64,000 nt of DNA, taken from Streptomyces sp. MZ04 (lineage in GTDB: Bacteria > Actinomycetota > Actinomycetes > Streptomycetales > Streptomycetaceae). Below the pieces are notes generated by a model. That model was not told the origin of the DNA. It did no database searches and saw only the letters and a list, made by a program, of their open reading frames with translations. Positions 1 through 8,911 of this stretch are shown here, one piece after another. Numbering within the stretch: the first letter of the stretch is position 1; each line of letters starts with the position of its first letter. The position numbers and the translations under genes are program-made. The stretch lies in assembly GCF_004684775.1 (NCBI RefSeq), contig NZ_SRIC01000004.1:31020-95019 (forward strand). Direction: 5' to 3'.

Positions 1-599
1 CAGACCTCACCGAGGGCGTCACGCGATTCCGGCGGGATGTCTATCCGGCCAAGGCGGAGCTCTTCGCCGCGCTGGCCGCGACCCACCGGCCGACGGCGCT
101 GTTCATCAGCTGCTCCGACGCCCGGGTGGTGCCGGAGCTGATCACCCAGAGCGAGCCGGGTGAGCTGTTCGTGATCCGCACCGCCGGCAACCTCGTCCCC
201 GCCCACACCCCCGGCTCGGACGGCGTGGCGGCCAGCATCGAGTACGCCGTCGCCGTCCTCGGCGTCACCGCGATCGTGGTGTGCGGGCACTCCGCCTGCG
301 GCGCGATGACCGCGCTCGCCGAGAACCACGACCTGACCGCCGCCCCCGCGATCGCCGACTGGCTGCGGCACGCGGACGCCTCACGGGCCCGCGTCACCGC
401 GGAGACCGGCGAGCGGAAGGTGGACGCCCTGGTGCGCGAGAACGTACGCGCCCAGCTGGCGAATCTGGCCACCCACCCCTCGGTGGCCCGAGCCCTGGCC
501 GCGCAGACGCTCACTCTGCATGGCTGGGTCTACGACATCCCCACCGGCACCGTCGAGGAACTCGACGCCACCGGCCGCACGGCCACGCTCGTGGCCTGA
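1..599 (+). CDS. Beta-class carbonic anhydrase, 5' end missing
   Basis: The gene is open from the window edge to a TGA at 597-599, and its start lies outside the window. About 199 residues remain. The zinc-site signature CSDARV is encoded near position 110-130 and the second metal-ligand block HSACGAM near 289-309, as in beta-carbonic anhydrases, which interconvert CO2 and bicarbonate. The GTAGNLVPA-like stretch between them is also typical. A cyanase gene follows 66 bp downstream on the same strand. Cyanase consumes bicarbonate, so this enzyme probably supplies it, as in the cynT-cynS arrangement of other bacteria. Just after the stop, a 9-bp unit (ACCAGAAGA) is repeated about 2.3 times at 600-620. 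Confidence 0.9.
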   Translation, partial: DLTEGVTRFRRDVYPAKAELFAALAATHRPTALFISCSDARVVPELITQSEPGELFVIRTAGNLVPAHTPGSDGVAASIEYAVAVLGVTAIVVCGHSACGAMTALAENHDLTAAPAIADWLRHADASRARVTAETGERKVDALVRENVRAQLANLATHPSVARALAAQTLTLHGWVYDIPTGTVEELDATGRTATLVA

Positions 600-620
600 A
601 CCAGAAGAACCAGAAGAACC
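600..620 (+). repeat. 9-bp tandem repeat directly after the carbonic anhydrase stop
   Basis: The unit ACCAGAAGA occurs at 600-608 and 609-617, with a partial third copy to 620. It begins at the base after the TGA. It is one of several short tandem repeats at gene ends in this window. Confidence 0.7.
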
Positions 621-665
621 CGCCGCCCATCCGGCGCGGCCCCCTCCCGAAAGGAAGCCCTCCCC

Positions 666-1136
666 ATGGTGCACGCCCAGTTCGACCCCACCGCCCGCCA
701 GACCCTGGCCACGACCGCCGTCGAGGCCAAGCTCCGCAAGGACCTGTCCTGGCAGCAGATCGCCGACGCCGCCGGTTTCTCGGTCGCCTTCGTCACCGCC
801 GCCGTGCTCGGCCAGCACGCCCTGCCCGAGCAGCCGGCGAAGGCCGTCGCCGAACTCCTCGGCCTGGACGACGACGCCGCGCTGCTCCTCCAGACCATCC
901 CGACCCGCGGCTCGATCGAGGGCGGCATCCCCACCGACCCGACGATCTACCGCTTCTACGAGATGCTCCAGGTCTACGGCACGACGCTGAAGGCCCTGGT
1001 CCACGAGGAGTTCGGCGACGGCATCATCAGCGCGATCAACTTCAAGCTGGACGTCAAGAAGGTAGCCGACCCCGAGGGCGGCGAGCGCGCCGTCATCACC
1101 CTGGACGGCAAGTACCTGCCGACCAAGCCCTTCTGA
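666..1136 (+). CDS. cynS: Cyanate hydratase (cyanase)
   Basis: This 156-residue protein has the length and full domain order of cyanase: an N-terminal helix-turn-helix-like region ([13 protein letters not shown], about residues 28-40) and the C-terminal catalytic part. The catalytic residues of the family appear as [11 protein letters not shown] (Arg near residue 97) and the following E and S ([18 protein letters not shown]). Cyanase converts cyanate and bicarbonate to ammonia and CO2. The ATG at 666 is preceded by AAAGGAAG at 650-657. The carbonic anhydrase gene immediately upstream would replenish bicarbonate, so the two form a detoxification and nitrogen-scavenging pair. No CynR-type regulator is visible in the window. 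Confidence 0.95.
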   Translation: MVHAQFDPTARQTLATTAVEAKLRKDLSWQQIADAAGFSVAFVTAAVLGQHALPEQPAKAVAELLGLDDDAALLLQTIPTRGSIEGGIPTDPTIYRFYEMLQVYGTTLKALVHEEFGDGIISAINFKLDVKKVADPEGGERAVITLDGKYLPTKPF

Positions 1137-1157
1137 GGCGACCGCCGCCGCCCCCGG

Positions 1158-1844
1158 TCATGCCTCCGGTTCGGCGTCCTTCAGCTGGAGTCCGTTCTCC
1201 CAGATCTTGTTGAGCGTCGTGACGAGCCGCTCGAACGGGATGCGCTGGCCGAGCACGAACACCATGTAGGCCATGCGGCTCACCATGACCGACAAGGCGT
1301 GCGCCGTCACCAGCGGATCCAGGCTGGTGTCGGCCTCGCCGTTCTCCTGCAGCGCGCTGATCAGCTTGGCGTTGCGGCGGGCGAAGGCGTTGCCGCGCTC
1401 GATGCGCAGCGCCATGAACTGCTCGTCGATCTGGGCGACTTGCTCGAACAGCGCCATCAGGCGGGCGTTTTTCTTGTACGCGCGCAGATACTCGCGGTTC
1501 GAGGCGTCGATGAGCTCGCGGGTGTCGGTGATGCCGGTGCGCTCGCGCAGGTGCGGGTGGAGCATCTCCTCCTGCACTTGCTCGACGAGCGCCTGGAAGA
1601 TCTCTTCCTTGCTGTTGAAGTAGGTGTAGAACGACCCGGCTGCGACATGGGCCGTCTTGGAGATGTCCGTGATCCGGGCGTCCAGATACCCGTCACGCTC
1701 GAAGACCTCACGGGCGGCCGCGATCAGGGCGTTGCGCGTCCTGACACCTCGTGGGCTGCGCGGTGTGATCGGTTGCTTCTGGCCGCCGTCTGCGGCCGGG
1801 GCCTGGGCAGCCAATGTGATCCATCCACTGTCGTTCGAACACAT
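1158..1844 (-). CDS. TetR/AcrR-family transcriptional regulator
   Basis: A 228-residue protein if started at the ATG ending at 1844. Other in-frame starts are possible, because the first 35 residues are low complexity and precede the conserved core. The N-terminal DNA-binding domain is clear: RNALIAAAREVFERDGYLDARITDISKTAHVAAGSFYTYF, followed by NSKEEIF, the standard TetR recognition helix. The C-terminal ligand/dimer domain is diverse, as usual. It lies 25 bp downstream of the epoxide-hydrolase-like gene on the same strand and is probably cotranscribed with it. Two 22-bp palindromes upstream of the divergent hydrolase/enoyl-CoA hydratase pair and of the SDR gene are the obvious candidate binding sites (inference). 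Confidence 0.88.
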   Translation of the reverse strand: MCSNDSGWITLAAQAPAADGGQKQPITPRSPRGVRTRNALIAAAREVFERDGYLDARITDISKTAHVAAGSFYTYFNSKEEIFQALVEQVQEEMLHPHLRERTGITDTRELIDASNREYLRAYKKNARLMALFEQVAQIDEQFMALRIERGNAFARRNAKLISALQENGEADTSLDPLVTAHALSVMVSRMAYMVFVLGQRIPFERLVTTLNKIWENGLQLKDAEPEA

Positions 1845-1869
1845 GCATAACCGGTGGCTGCGGATGCTA

Positions 1870-2811
1870 TCAGCCGAGGCCGGCGAGGAACTCGAGCAGC
1901 GCGGCGTTGACCTCGTCGGCGCGCTCCTGCTGGATCCAGTGCCCCGCCCCGTCCAGGACGACGTGCCCGCGCAGATCGGTGAGGACACGGTCGAGGCCGT
2001 GCGCGGGCATGAACTTCCCCACGGGGTCCTTCGAGCCGGTGATGAACAGCGACGGCTGTGCGATGAGCCGGCCGTCCAGATGCTCCGTGAGCGCCCAGGT
2101 GCGGTCCAGGTTGCGGTAGTAGTTGAGGCCGCCGGTGAACCCCGTCTCCTCGAACGTCTTGACGTAGTACGCGAGCTCCTCGTCGCTCAGCCACGGGGGA
2201 GGCGGCAGCTGCTCATCGGGCCGTGCGGCCCAGGCGGCGGAGTAGATCTCCCTCGTGACGAGGGTCCTGCGTACGTTCTGGCTCAGGGCCCGGTCGGCGA
2301 CGCCCGGCTCCTGGAACCACACGATGTAGAAGTCGTCGCCGAGACGCGAGCGCAGGATCGGCAGCGGCGGGGCAGGGGCGCGCGGCGTCACCGGCACGCT
2401 CATCCCCACCACCGCGCGAACGCGCTCCGGGTACGCCGATGCCATCTGCCAGACGACGATGGAACCCCAGTCGTGCCCCACGAAGACCGCGTCGTCCGCC
2501 CCGATGTCGTCCAGGAGCCCGGCGAGGTCGGCGCAGAGGGTCAGCGCGTCGTACGCGTCGACGTCCTCCGGCCGTGAACTGCCCCCGTATCCCCGCATGT
2601 CGGGGACCAGGACGCGGTATCCCGCCGCCGCGAGCGCGCGGACCTGGTGCCGCCAGGAGAACGCCAGCTCCGGAAAGCCGTGGCACAGCACCACCGGAGG
2701 CTTCCCCGGGCTGCCGTCGCCGTGCTCGAAGACCCGGAGCGTGATGCCGTTGGTCGCGACATCCCTCGCCGCGATGCTCTCCCACTCGATGATCGGCATG
2801 TGTGTCGTCAT
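1870..2811 (-). CDS. Alpha/beta hydrolase, epoxide hydrolase-like
   Basis: A 313-residue alpha/beta-hydrolase-fold protein. Visible motifs are HGFPELAFSWRHQ (oxyanion hole, around residue 44), the nucleophile elbow GHDWGS with Asp as nucleophile (around residue 113), the cap-domain part PPPPWLSDEELAYYVKTFEETGF, and the late acid/base segment ending GAGHWIQQE. An Asp nucleophile with WGS and the FTGGLNYYRN cap segment is the pattern of soluble epoxide hydrolases rather than esterases. It is divergent from the enoyl-CoA hydratase gene, and a 22-bp palindrome lies between the two. It precedes the TetR gene by 25 bp. The substrate is unknown, but context suggests an epoxide or ester in an acyl-chain degradation route. 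Confidence 0.88.
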   Translation of the reverse strand: MTTHMPIIEWESIAARDVATNGITLRVFEHGDGSPGKPPVVLCHGFPELAFSWRHQVRALAAAGYRVLVPDMRGYGGSSRPEDVDAYDALTLCADLAGLLDDIGADDAVFVGHDWGSIVVWQMASAYPERVRAVVGMSVPVTPRAPAPPLPILRSRLGDDFYIVWFQEPGVADRALSQNVRRTLVTREIYSAAWAARPDEQLPPPPWLSDEELAYYVKTFEETGFTGGLNYYRNLDRTWALTEHLDGRLIAQPSLFITGSKDPVGKFMPAHGLDRVLTDLRGHVVLDGAGHWIQQERADEVNAALLEFLAGLG

Positions 2812-2849
2812 GTGCAGAACTCCCGCTGGTGAGGGGCGTGTTCAAAGTA

Positions 2850-2871
2850 TTGAACTTGACGTTGGGTTCAA
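2850..2871. promoter_or_regulatory. 22-bp palindromic operator, copy 1
   Basis: Arms TTGAAC and GTTCAA flank a 10-bp centre containing ACGT. It sits in the divergent promoter between the hydrolase (start 2811) and the enoyl-CoA hydratase (start 2928). It matches the palindrome at 3800-3821 at 18 of 22 positions with identical spacing. It is likely the binding site of the TetR protein encoded at 1158-1844 (inference). Confidence 0.65.
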
Positions 2872-2927
2872 ATATACAGGGCGGGCCACGACGCGGAGCG
2901 CGAAGCGTTCAAAAGGAGGCCACGACA

Positions 2928-3761
2928 GTGAGTGCCACGACAGCGAGTGGAGGCAGCCGGACGCCGCAGCGGGAGACGGTGCTCGCCCAGCGGTGCGGAC
3001 CCGTGCTCGTACTGACGCTGAACCGCCCGGAGCGGCTGAACGCCTGGAACGACGAACTGGAAACCCGCTGCTTCACCCTGCTCGCCGAGGCGGACGCCGA
3101 CCCCGAGGTGCGCGCGACCGTCCTGACCGGAGCGGGCCGGGGCTTCTGCGCCGGAGCGGACATGGACGACCTGCGGCAGGTCGGCGCGGCGACGGACCTG
3201 ACCGAGGGGGATGTGCCGAAGCGGGAGCGCCCCCGCTGGTTCCCGCTGACCCTGCGCAAACCGCTGATCGCGGCGATCAACGGGGCGGCGGCGGGCCTCG
3301 GTCTCGTCCAGGCCCTGTACTGCGACATCCGCCTGAGCACGCCGGACGCCAAGCTCACCACGGCGTTCGCGCGGCGCGGCCTGATCGCCGAGTACGGCAT
3401 CGCCTGGCTGCTGCCCCGGCTCGTCGGGCCCGGCCGGGCCATGGACCTGCTGCTGTCCGGGCGCGTGGTGCGTGGTTCCGAGGCCTACGAGATGGGTCTG
3501 GTCAACAGGGTCGTCGAGCCGGAGCGGCTGCTCGATACGGCGGTCGACTACGCCACGGAGCTGGCCACCTGGTGCTCGCCCGCGTCGATGAGCGTCATGA
3601 AGCGGCAGGTCCTGCAGGCGCTCGACACCGACTTCGCCACGGCCGTCGGCGCGGCGGACGCCCTCATGCTGGAGGCCTTCCGGCATCCCGACGCCACCGA
3701 GGGCGTCACCAGCTATCTCGAGCGCCGAGCACCCGCGTTCCGCCCCCTCGACCCCAAATGA
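2928..3761 (+). CDS. Enoyl-CoA hydratase/isomerase family protein
   Basis: A 277-residue crotonase-fold protein. The GTG at 2928 is chosen because AGGAGG at 2914-2919 lies 8 bp upstream; the reading frame is open further 5' but through the operator region. Crotonase signatures are present: the first oxyanion-hole segment GAGRGFCAGADMDDL (about residues 66-80), the second AINGAAAGLGLVQALYCDIRLS (about 115-136), and GLIAEYGIAWLLPRLVG with the Glu at the catalytic position. The C-terminal helix ends FRHPDATEGVTSYLERRAPAF, as in hydratases. It probably hydrates an enoyl-CoA produced by the acyl-CoA dehydrogenase at 5364-6584 of the same locus. It is the first gene of the rightward unit. Confidence 0.9.
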   Translation: MSATTASGGSRTPQRETVLAQRCGPVLVLTLNRPERLNAWNDELETRCFTLLAEADADPEVRATVLTGAGRGFCAGADMDDLRQVGAATDLTEGDVPKRERPRWFPLTLRKPLIAAINGAAAGLGLVQALYCDIRLSTPDAKLTTAFARRGLIAEYGIAWLLPRLVGPGRAMDLLLSGRVVRGSEAYEMGLVNRVVEPERLLDTAVDYATELATWCSPASMSVMKRQVLQALDTDFATAVGAADALMLEAFRHPDATEGVTSYLERRAPAFRPLDPK

Positions 3762-3799
3762 CGCGGGGAAGGCCCCCGCATGAGCCTGCGCGGCAGCCA

Positions 3800-3821
3800 T
3801 TGAAGTTGACATCGGATTCAA
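3800..3821. promoter_or_regulatory. 22-bp palindromic operator, copy 2
   Basis: TTGAA and TTCAA arms with the same centre spacing as the palindrome at 2850-2871, 18 of 22 bases identical. It lies in the 121-bp gap between the enoyl-CoA hydratase and the SDR gene, which suggests a second regulated promoter for the genes from 3883 onward. Confidence 0.62.
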
Positions 3822-3882
3822 CTACGGTGAGAGCGAGCCAAGGCAGATTCGGGCCACTTCGTTCTACCGAGTGGGAGAGTTC

Positions 3883-4698
3883 GTGCAGATCAACGGGAGA
3901 GTCGCGATCGTCACGGGCGCGGCGGGCGGCATCGGCGCCGCCATCGCGCAACGCCTCCTCGAGCGTGACGCTCGGGGCGTCCTGCTGACCGACCTCGACG
4001 GAGGTCGGCTCGACGCGACGGTGAAGCGGCTCGCCGGCGCCCACGGCGACGAGCGGGTGTTCGGTGAGGCGGCGGACGCCGCGTCGACGGCGGACCTGGA
4101 GCGGCTGATCGCGGTGGCCGACGAGCGCTTCGGTCCTGTCGACCTGTACTTCGCCAATGCCGGAGTCGGCGGCGGGCCGGGCCTCGACGCGAGCGAGGCG
4201 GAATGGAACCGGGCGCTCGACGTCAACGTGATGGCGCACGTGCGCGCCGCGAAACTCCTCGTACCCGGCTGGGTGGAGCGTGGCAGCGGCTACTTCTTCA
4301 GTACCGCGTCGGCCGCGGGCCTGCTCACGCAGATCGGCTCGGCGACGTACGCCGTCAGCAAGCACGGCGCGGTCGCGTTCGCCGAGTGGCTCTCGGTGAC
4401 GTACGGGAACGAAGGCGTACGGGTGAGCTGTCTGTGCCCGCAGGGTGTCGAGACCGAGCTGCTCAGGGCGGGCACGCGGTCGGACGATCCCGTCGAACGG
4501 GCCGCGGCCCAGGCCGTGTTGGACGCCGGAGAGGTGCTTTCGCCCCTCGATGTCGCCGATCGCGTGACGGAGGCGATCGGGGACGAGCGGTTCCTCGTGC
4601 TTCCGCATCCGCAGGTGCTCGACTTCTTCCGGCACAAGGGCAGCGACTACGACCGGTGGCTGCGCGGCATGCGGCGCTACCAGGAGACGGTGCGATGA
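3883..4698 (+). CDS. Short-chain dehydrogenase/reductase (SDR)
   Basis: A classical SDR of 271 residues from the GTG at 3883; a GTG at 3871 is also in frame. The later start was preferred because GGGAGAG lies just before it and the protein then begins a few residues before the Rossmann strand. Motifs are TGAAGGIG (nucleotide binding), D-L-D after the second strand (suggesting NAD preference), ANAG, the catalytic Ser in STASAAGL, and YAVSK. The C-terminus LPHPQVLDFFRHKGSDYDRWLRGMRR is long for the family. The stop overlaps the next ATG (ATGA), so it is translationally coupled to the HAD phosphatase. It probably oxidises a hydroxyacyl or alcohol intermediate of the locus. Confidence 0.9.
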   Translation: MQINGRVAIVTGAAGGIGAAIAQRLLERDARGVLLTDLDGGRLDATVKRLAGAHGDERVFGEAADAASTADLERLIAVADERFGPVDLYFANAGVGGGPGLDASEAEWNRALDVNVMAHVRAAKLLVPGWVERGSGYFFSTASAAGLLTQIGSATYAVSKHGAVAFAEWLSVTYGNEGVRVSCLCPQGVETELLRAGTRSDDPVERAAAQAVLDAGEVLSPLDVADRVTEAIGDERFLVLPHPQVLDFFRHKGSDYDRWLRGMRRYQETVR

Positions 4699-5333
4699 GC
4701 GAGGAACGTACCCGCAGCGCCGTCCTGTTCGACTTCGGCGGCGTGCTCACCAGCAGCGTGGTCGCCGCCTTCGAGGAACTGAGCGCGGAACTCGGCGGTG
4801 AGCGGCGGCTGTTGCTGCGCCTCCTGTCGAAGGACGAGGAGAGCAGCGCGCTCCTTGTGGCGCACGAGGAAGGGCGCATCGGGGAGCGGGAGTTCGAGGA
4901 CGGGTTCGCCGAGCGGCTGCGGGCGCACGGCGTGCCGGCCGTGGGCGAGGGGCTGGTGGGCCGGATGCAGGCGCAACTGCGCCCGGACCTGGACATGATC
5001 GCCCTCGTGGCGAAGGTGCGGGCCGACGGACACCGCGTCGGCCTGCTCTCCAACTCCCTGGGCGACAACTGCTACGCGGGCTTCGACCTGCCCGCCATGT
5101 TCGACGCGGTGACCGTGTCCGGCGAGATCGGTGTGCGCAAGCCGTCGCGGCGCGCCTACGCCATCGCGTGCGAGCGCCTCGGCGCACGCCCGGAGGACAC
5201 CGTGATGGTCGACGACCTGGAACAGAACATCACCGCGGCGCACCGCATCGGCATCGCCGGCGTCGTGCACCGCGACGCCGCCACGACGGCCGCCGCACTC
5301 GCGCGGCTCCTCGCGCCGTCGGCCGGCCAATGA
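4695..5333 (+). CDS. HAD-superfamily hydrolase, ACAD10/epoxide-hydrolase N-domain type
   Basis: A 212-residue HAD-like protein starting in an ATGA overlap with the SDR. Motif I is FDFGGVLT, with the nucleophile Asp but Gly in place of the second Asp of the DxD pattern. This is also seen in the FDxGG subgroup that includes the N-terminal domains of mammalian soluble epoxide hydrolase and ACAD10. Motif II is LLSNS, motif III the Lys in GVRKPSRRAYAIA, and motif IV MVDDLEQNI. Next to a separate epoxide-hydrolase-like gene and an ACAD10/11-like dehydrogenase, it looks like an unfused version of the animal multidomain proteins (inference). A phosphatase role on a phosphorylated acyl intermediate is possible but unproven. 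Confidence 0.85.
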   Translation: MSEERTRSAVLFDFGGVLTSSVVAAFEELSAELGGERRLLLRLLSKDEESSALLVAHEEGRIGEREFEDGFAERLRAHGVPAVGEGLVGRMQAQLRPDLDMIALVAKVRADGHRVGLLSNSLGDNCYAGFDLPAMFDAVTVSGEIGVRKPSRRAYAIACERLGARPEDTVMVDDLEQNITAAHRIGIAGVVHRDAATTAAALARLLAPSAGQ

Positions 5334-5363
5334 CACCGTGAGCATCTGACCGTTGGAGGATTC

Positions 5364-6580
<1,217 letters not shown>

Positions 6581-6584
<4 letters not shown>

Positions 6585-7336
6585 GCCGCCCGCTCGACGG
6601 CAAGGTGGCCGTCGTCACCGGCGCGTCGCGAGGCATCGGCCTCGCGGCCGCCGCGGCCCTGCGCGACCAGGGCGCGCAGGTCGTCGTGACCTCGCGCAGC
6701 GAGGAGCGCGCCAAGGAGGCGGCGGCCGAACTCGGCGAGGGCGTCGTCGGGTTCGGCGCGCACGCCACCGACGAGGACGCCGCCCGCGCCTGCGTCGACT
6801 TCGTCATCGGGACGTACGGGCGGCTCGACATCCTCGTCAACAACGCCGGTACGAACCCGGCGTACGGCCCGGTCATCGACCAGGACCACGGCCGCTTCAT
6901 CAAGACGATGGACGTCAATCTGTGGGCGCCGATCCTGTGGACGTCGCTCGCGGTGAAGGCGTGGATGGGCGAGCACGGCGGATCGGTCGTCAACACCGCC
7001 TCGATCGGCGGCTATTCGGTCGCCGCCGACTTCGGTATCTACCACGTGTCGAAGGCCGCGCTCATCCATCTGACCAAGCAACTCGCCCTCGAACTCGCCC
7101 CGAAGGTCCGCGTGAACGCCATCGCGCCCGGCGTCGTACGGACCAAGCTGGCCGAGGCGCTGTGGCAGGAGCACGAGGCGAAGGTCGCCGAAGCGACGCC
7201 GCTCGGCCGGATCGGTGAGCCGGAGGACATCGGCGAGGCGATCGCGTTCCTCGCCGGGGGAGCGGGCGCACGGTGGATCACCGGTGAGACGCTGATCGTG
7301 GACGGGGGACAGCTTCTCGGCCCCGGAGCCGTGTGA
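6581..7336 (+). CDS. Short-chain dehydrogenase/reductase (SDR)
   Basis: A 251-residue SDR starting at a GTG that overlaps the dehydrogenase stop. It has TGASRGIG for the cofactor, an Arg/Ser-rich end of the second strand (TSRSEERA, suggesting NADP), NNAGTNP, the catalytic Ser in [14 protein letters not shown], and the C-terminal PxG motif [18 protein letters not shown] with DGGQ near the end, all as in FabG-type enzymes. It is the last gene of the locus; a perfect hairpin starts three bases after the stop. It likely handles a 3-hydroxy/3-oxo step or a related carbonyl reduction. Confidence 0.92.
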
Positions 7337-7338
7337 GA

Positions 7339-7368
7339 GGGGGTCCGCCCGGCGCCGGGCGGACCCCC
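7339..7368 (+). terminator. Perfect hairpin terminator after the acyl-CoA locus
   Basis: A 30-bp perfect inverted repeat with 15-bp arms that begin GGGGGTCCGCCC, starting three bases after the SDR stop. No T-tract follows, which is common for Streptomyces terminators. Confidence 0.8.
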
Positions 7369-7400
7369 GCACCATGGCATCAGTGACACTTGGGCAACCC

Positions 7401-7427
7401 ATAAGGCCGCCTTATGAGGTCATAAAG
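7401..7427. promoter_or_regulatory. Two overlapping AT-rich dyads upstream of the ferredoxin reductase
   Basis: ATAAGGC-C-GCCTTAT (7401-7415) and TTATGA-GG-TCATAA (7412-7425) are both perfect inverted repeats and share TTAT. They stand out against about 70% GC surroundings. They lie 80-100 bp upstream of the ATG at 7505 and just upstream of the iron-box-like element. The regulator is unknown. Confidence 0.5.
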
Positions 7428-7444
7428 CCAACCCGATTACTAAC

Positions 7445-7471
7445 TTAGGCTTGCCTTAGTTTAGGCTTCCC
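7445..7471. promoter_or_regulatory. Putative DtxR/DmdR-type iron box (two TTAGGCTT half-sites)
   Basis: TTAGGCTTGCC at 7445-7455 and TTAGGCTTCCC at 7461-7471, with a partial dyad TTAGGCTTGCCTTAG in between. TTAGG repeats near a promoter are the hallmark of DtxR/IdeR/DmdR sites, which repress iron-acquisition genes when iron is plentiful. The match to the 19-bp consensus is imperfect. Confidence 0.5.
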
Positions 7472-7504
7472 GTCGAGTCACCCAACGCTCGAAGGGACCT
7501 GAAC

Positions 7505-8869
7505 ATGCCTCGCCCTCTGCGGGTAGCCATAGTCGGAGCCGGCCCGGCCGGGATCTATGCTGCCGACGCGCTGCTGAAATCCGCAGTGGCTGCCGACCCC
7601 GGTGTGTCCATCGACATCTTCGAGCGGATGCCGGCCCCCTTCGGCCTGATCCGCTACGGCGTAGCCCCTGACCACCCGCGCATCAAGGGCATCATCACGG
7701 CCCTGCACCAGGTGCTCGACAAGCCGCAGATCCGCCTCTTCGGCAACGTCGACTACCCGCGCGACATCAACCTCGACGACCTGCGCAGCTTCTACGACGG
7801 GGTGATCTTCTCCACCGGCGCGACCGCCGACCGCGCCCTCGACATACCCGGCATCGACCTCGACGGTTCCCACGGCGCCGCGGACTTCGTCTCCTGGTAC
7901 GACGGCCACCCGGACGTGCCGCGGACCTGGCCGCTGGAGGCCGAGAAGGTCGCCGTCCTCGGCGTCGGCAACGTGGCGCTCGACGTGGCGCGCATCCTCG
8001 CCAAGACCGCGGACGAGCTCCTGCCCACCGAGATCCCGGCCAACGTCCACGAGGGCCTCAAGGCCAACAAGGCCCTGGAGGTCCACGTCTTCGGGCGCCG
8101 CGGCCCCGCGCAGGCGAAGTTCAGCCCCATGGAGCTGCGGGAGCTGGACCACTCCCCGAACATCGAGGTCATCGTCGACCCCGAGGACATCGACTACGAC
8201 GACGGCTCGATCGCCACCCGGCGCGGCAACAAGCAGGCCGACATGGTCGCCAAGACCCTCGAGAACTGGGCCATCCGCGACACCGGCGACCGCCCGCACA
8301 AACTGTTCCTGCACTTCTTCGAGTCGCCCACCGAGATCCTCGGCGACGACGGCAAGGTCGTCGGCCTGCGCACCGAGCGCACCGCCCTCGACGGCACCGG
8401 CAACGTCAAGGGCACCGGCGAGTTCAAGGACTGGGACCTCGGCGCCGTCTACCGCGCCGTCGGCTACCTCTCCGACGAGCTGCCCAAGCTGCCCTGGGAC
8501 GTCGCGTCGGGCACCGTGCCCGACAAGGGCGGCCGGGTCATCGAGGAGACCGGGGAGCACCTCCGGTCGACGTACGTCACCGGCTGGATCCGACGCGGCC
8601 CCGTGGGTCTCATCGGCCACACCAAGGGCGACGCCAACGAGACGGTCGCCAGCCTCCTCGACGACCACGCGAACGACCGTCTGCACACCCCCGCCTCGCC
8701 CGACCCGGAGGCCGTGGACGCGTTCCTCGGCGAGCGGGACGTCCGGTTCACCACCTGGGACGGCTGGCACCGGCTCGACGCCGCCGAGAAGGCGCTGGGC
8801 GAGCCCCAGGGCCGTGAGCGCGTGAAGATCGTCGAGCGCGAGGACATGCTGGACGCGAGCGGCGCGTAG
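7505..8869 (+). CDS. Ferredoxin/adrenodoxin-type NADP+ reductase (FprA-like)
   Basis: A 454-residue flavoprotein matching FprA/adrenodoxin reductase in length and layout. The FAD Rossmann motif is VGAGPAGIYAADALL at residue 8 onward, followed by RMPAPFGLIRYGVAPDHPRIKGI, the NADP Rossmann motif GVGNVALDVARIL, FGRRGPAQAKFSPMELRE and the C-terminal GWIRRGPVGLIGHTKGDANETV. It transfers electrons from NADPH to ferredoxin for P450s, oxygenases or siderophore reduction. GAAGGGA at 7491-7497 precedes the ATG. It is a single gene between two terminators, with an iron-box-like element and two AT-rich dyads upstream, so iron-dependent expression is likely (inference). It has a second relative in this window at 20088-21737. 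Confidence 0.93.
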   Translation: MPRPLRVAIVGAGPAGIYAADALLKSAVAADPGVSIDIFERMPAPFGLIRYGVAPDHPRIKGIITALHQVLDKPQIRLFGNVDYPRDINLDDLRSFYDGVIFSTGATADRALDIPGIDLDGSHGAADFVSWYDGHPDVPRTWPLEAEKVAVLGVGNVALDVARILAKTADELLPTEIPANVHEGLKANKALEVHVFGRRGPAQAKFSPMELRELDHSPNIEVIVDPEDIDYDDGSIATRRGNKQADMVAKTLENWAIRDTGDRPHKLFLHFFESPTEILGDDGKVVGLRTERTALDGTGNVKGTGEFKDWDLGAVYRAVGYLSDELPKLPWDVASGTVPDKGGRVIEETGEHLRSTYVTGWIRRGPVGLIGHTKGDANETVASLLDDHANDRLHTPASPDPEAVDAFLGERDVRFTTWDGWHRLDAAEKALGEPQGRERVKIVEREDMLDASGA

Positions 8870-8876
8870 TACGGAT

Positions 8877-8906
8877 CTGCCCCTGGCCGACTTCGGCCAG
8901 GGGCAG
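8877..8906. terminator. Hairpin terminator after fprA-like gene
   Basis: Perfect 13-bp stem (CTGCCCCTGGCCG and its complement) with loop ACTT, seven bases after the stop. The rightward gene and the leftward remnant meet here, so it can act in both directions. Confidence 0.8.
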
Positions 8907-8911
8907 CCGTG

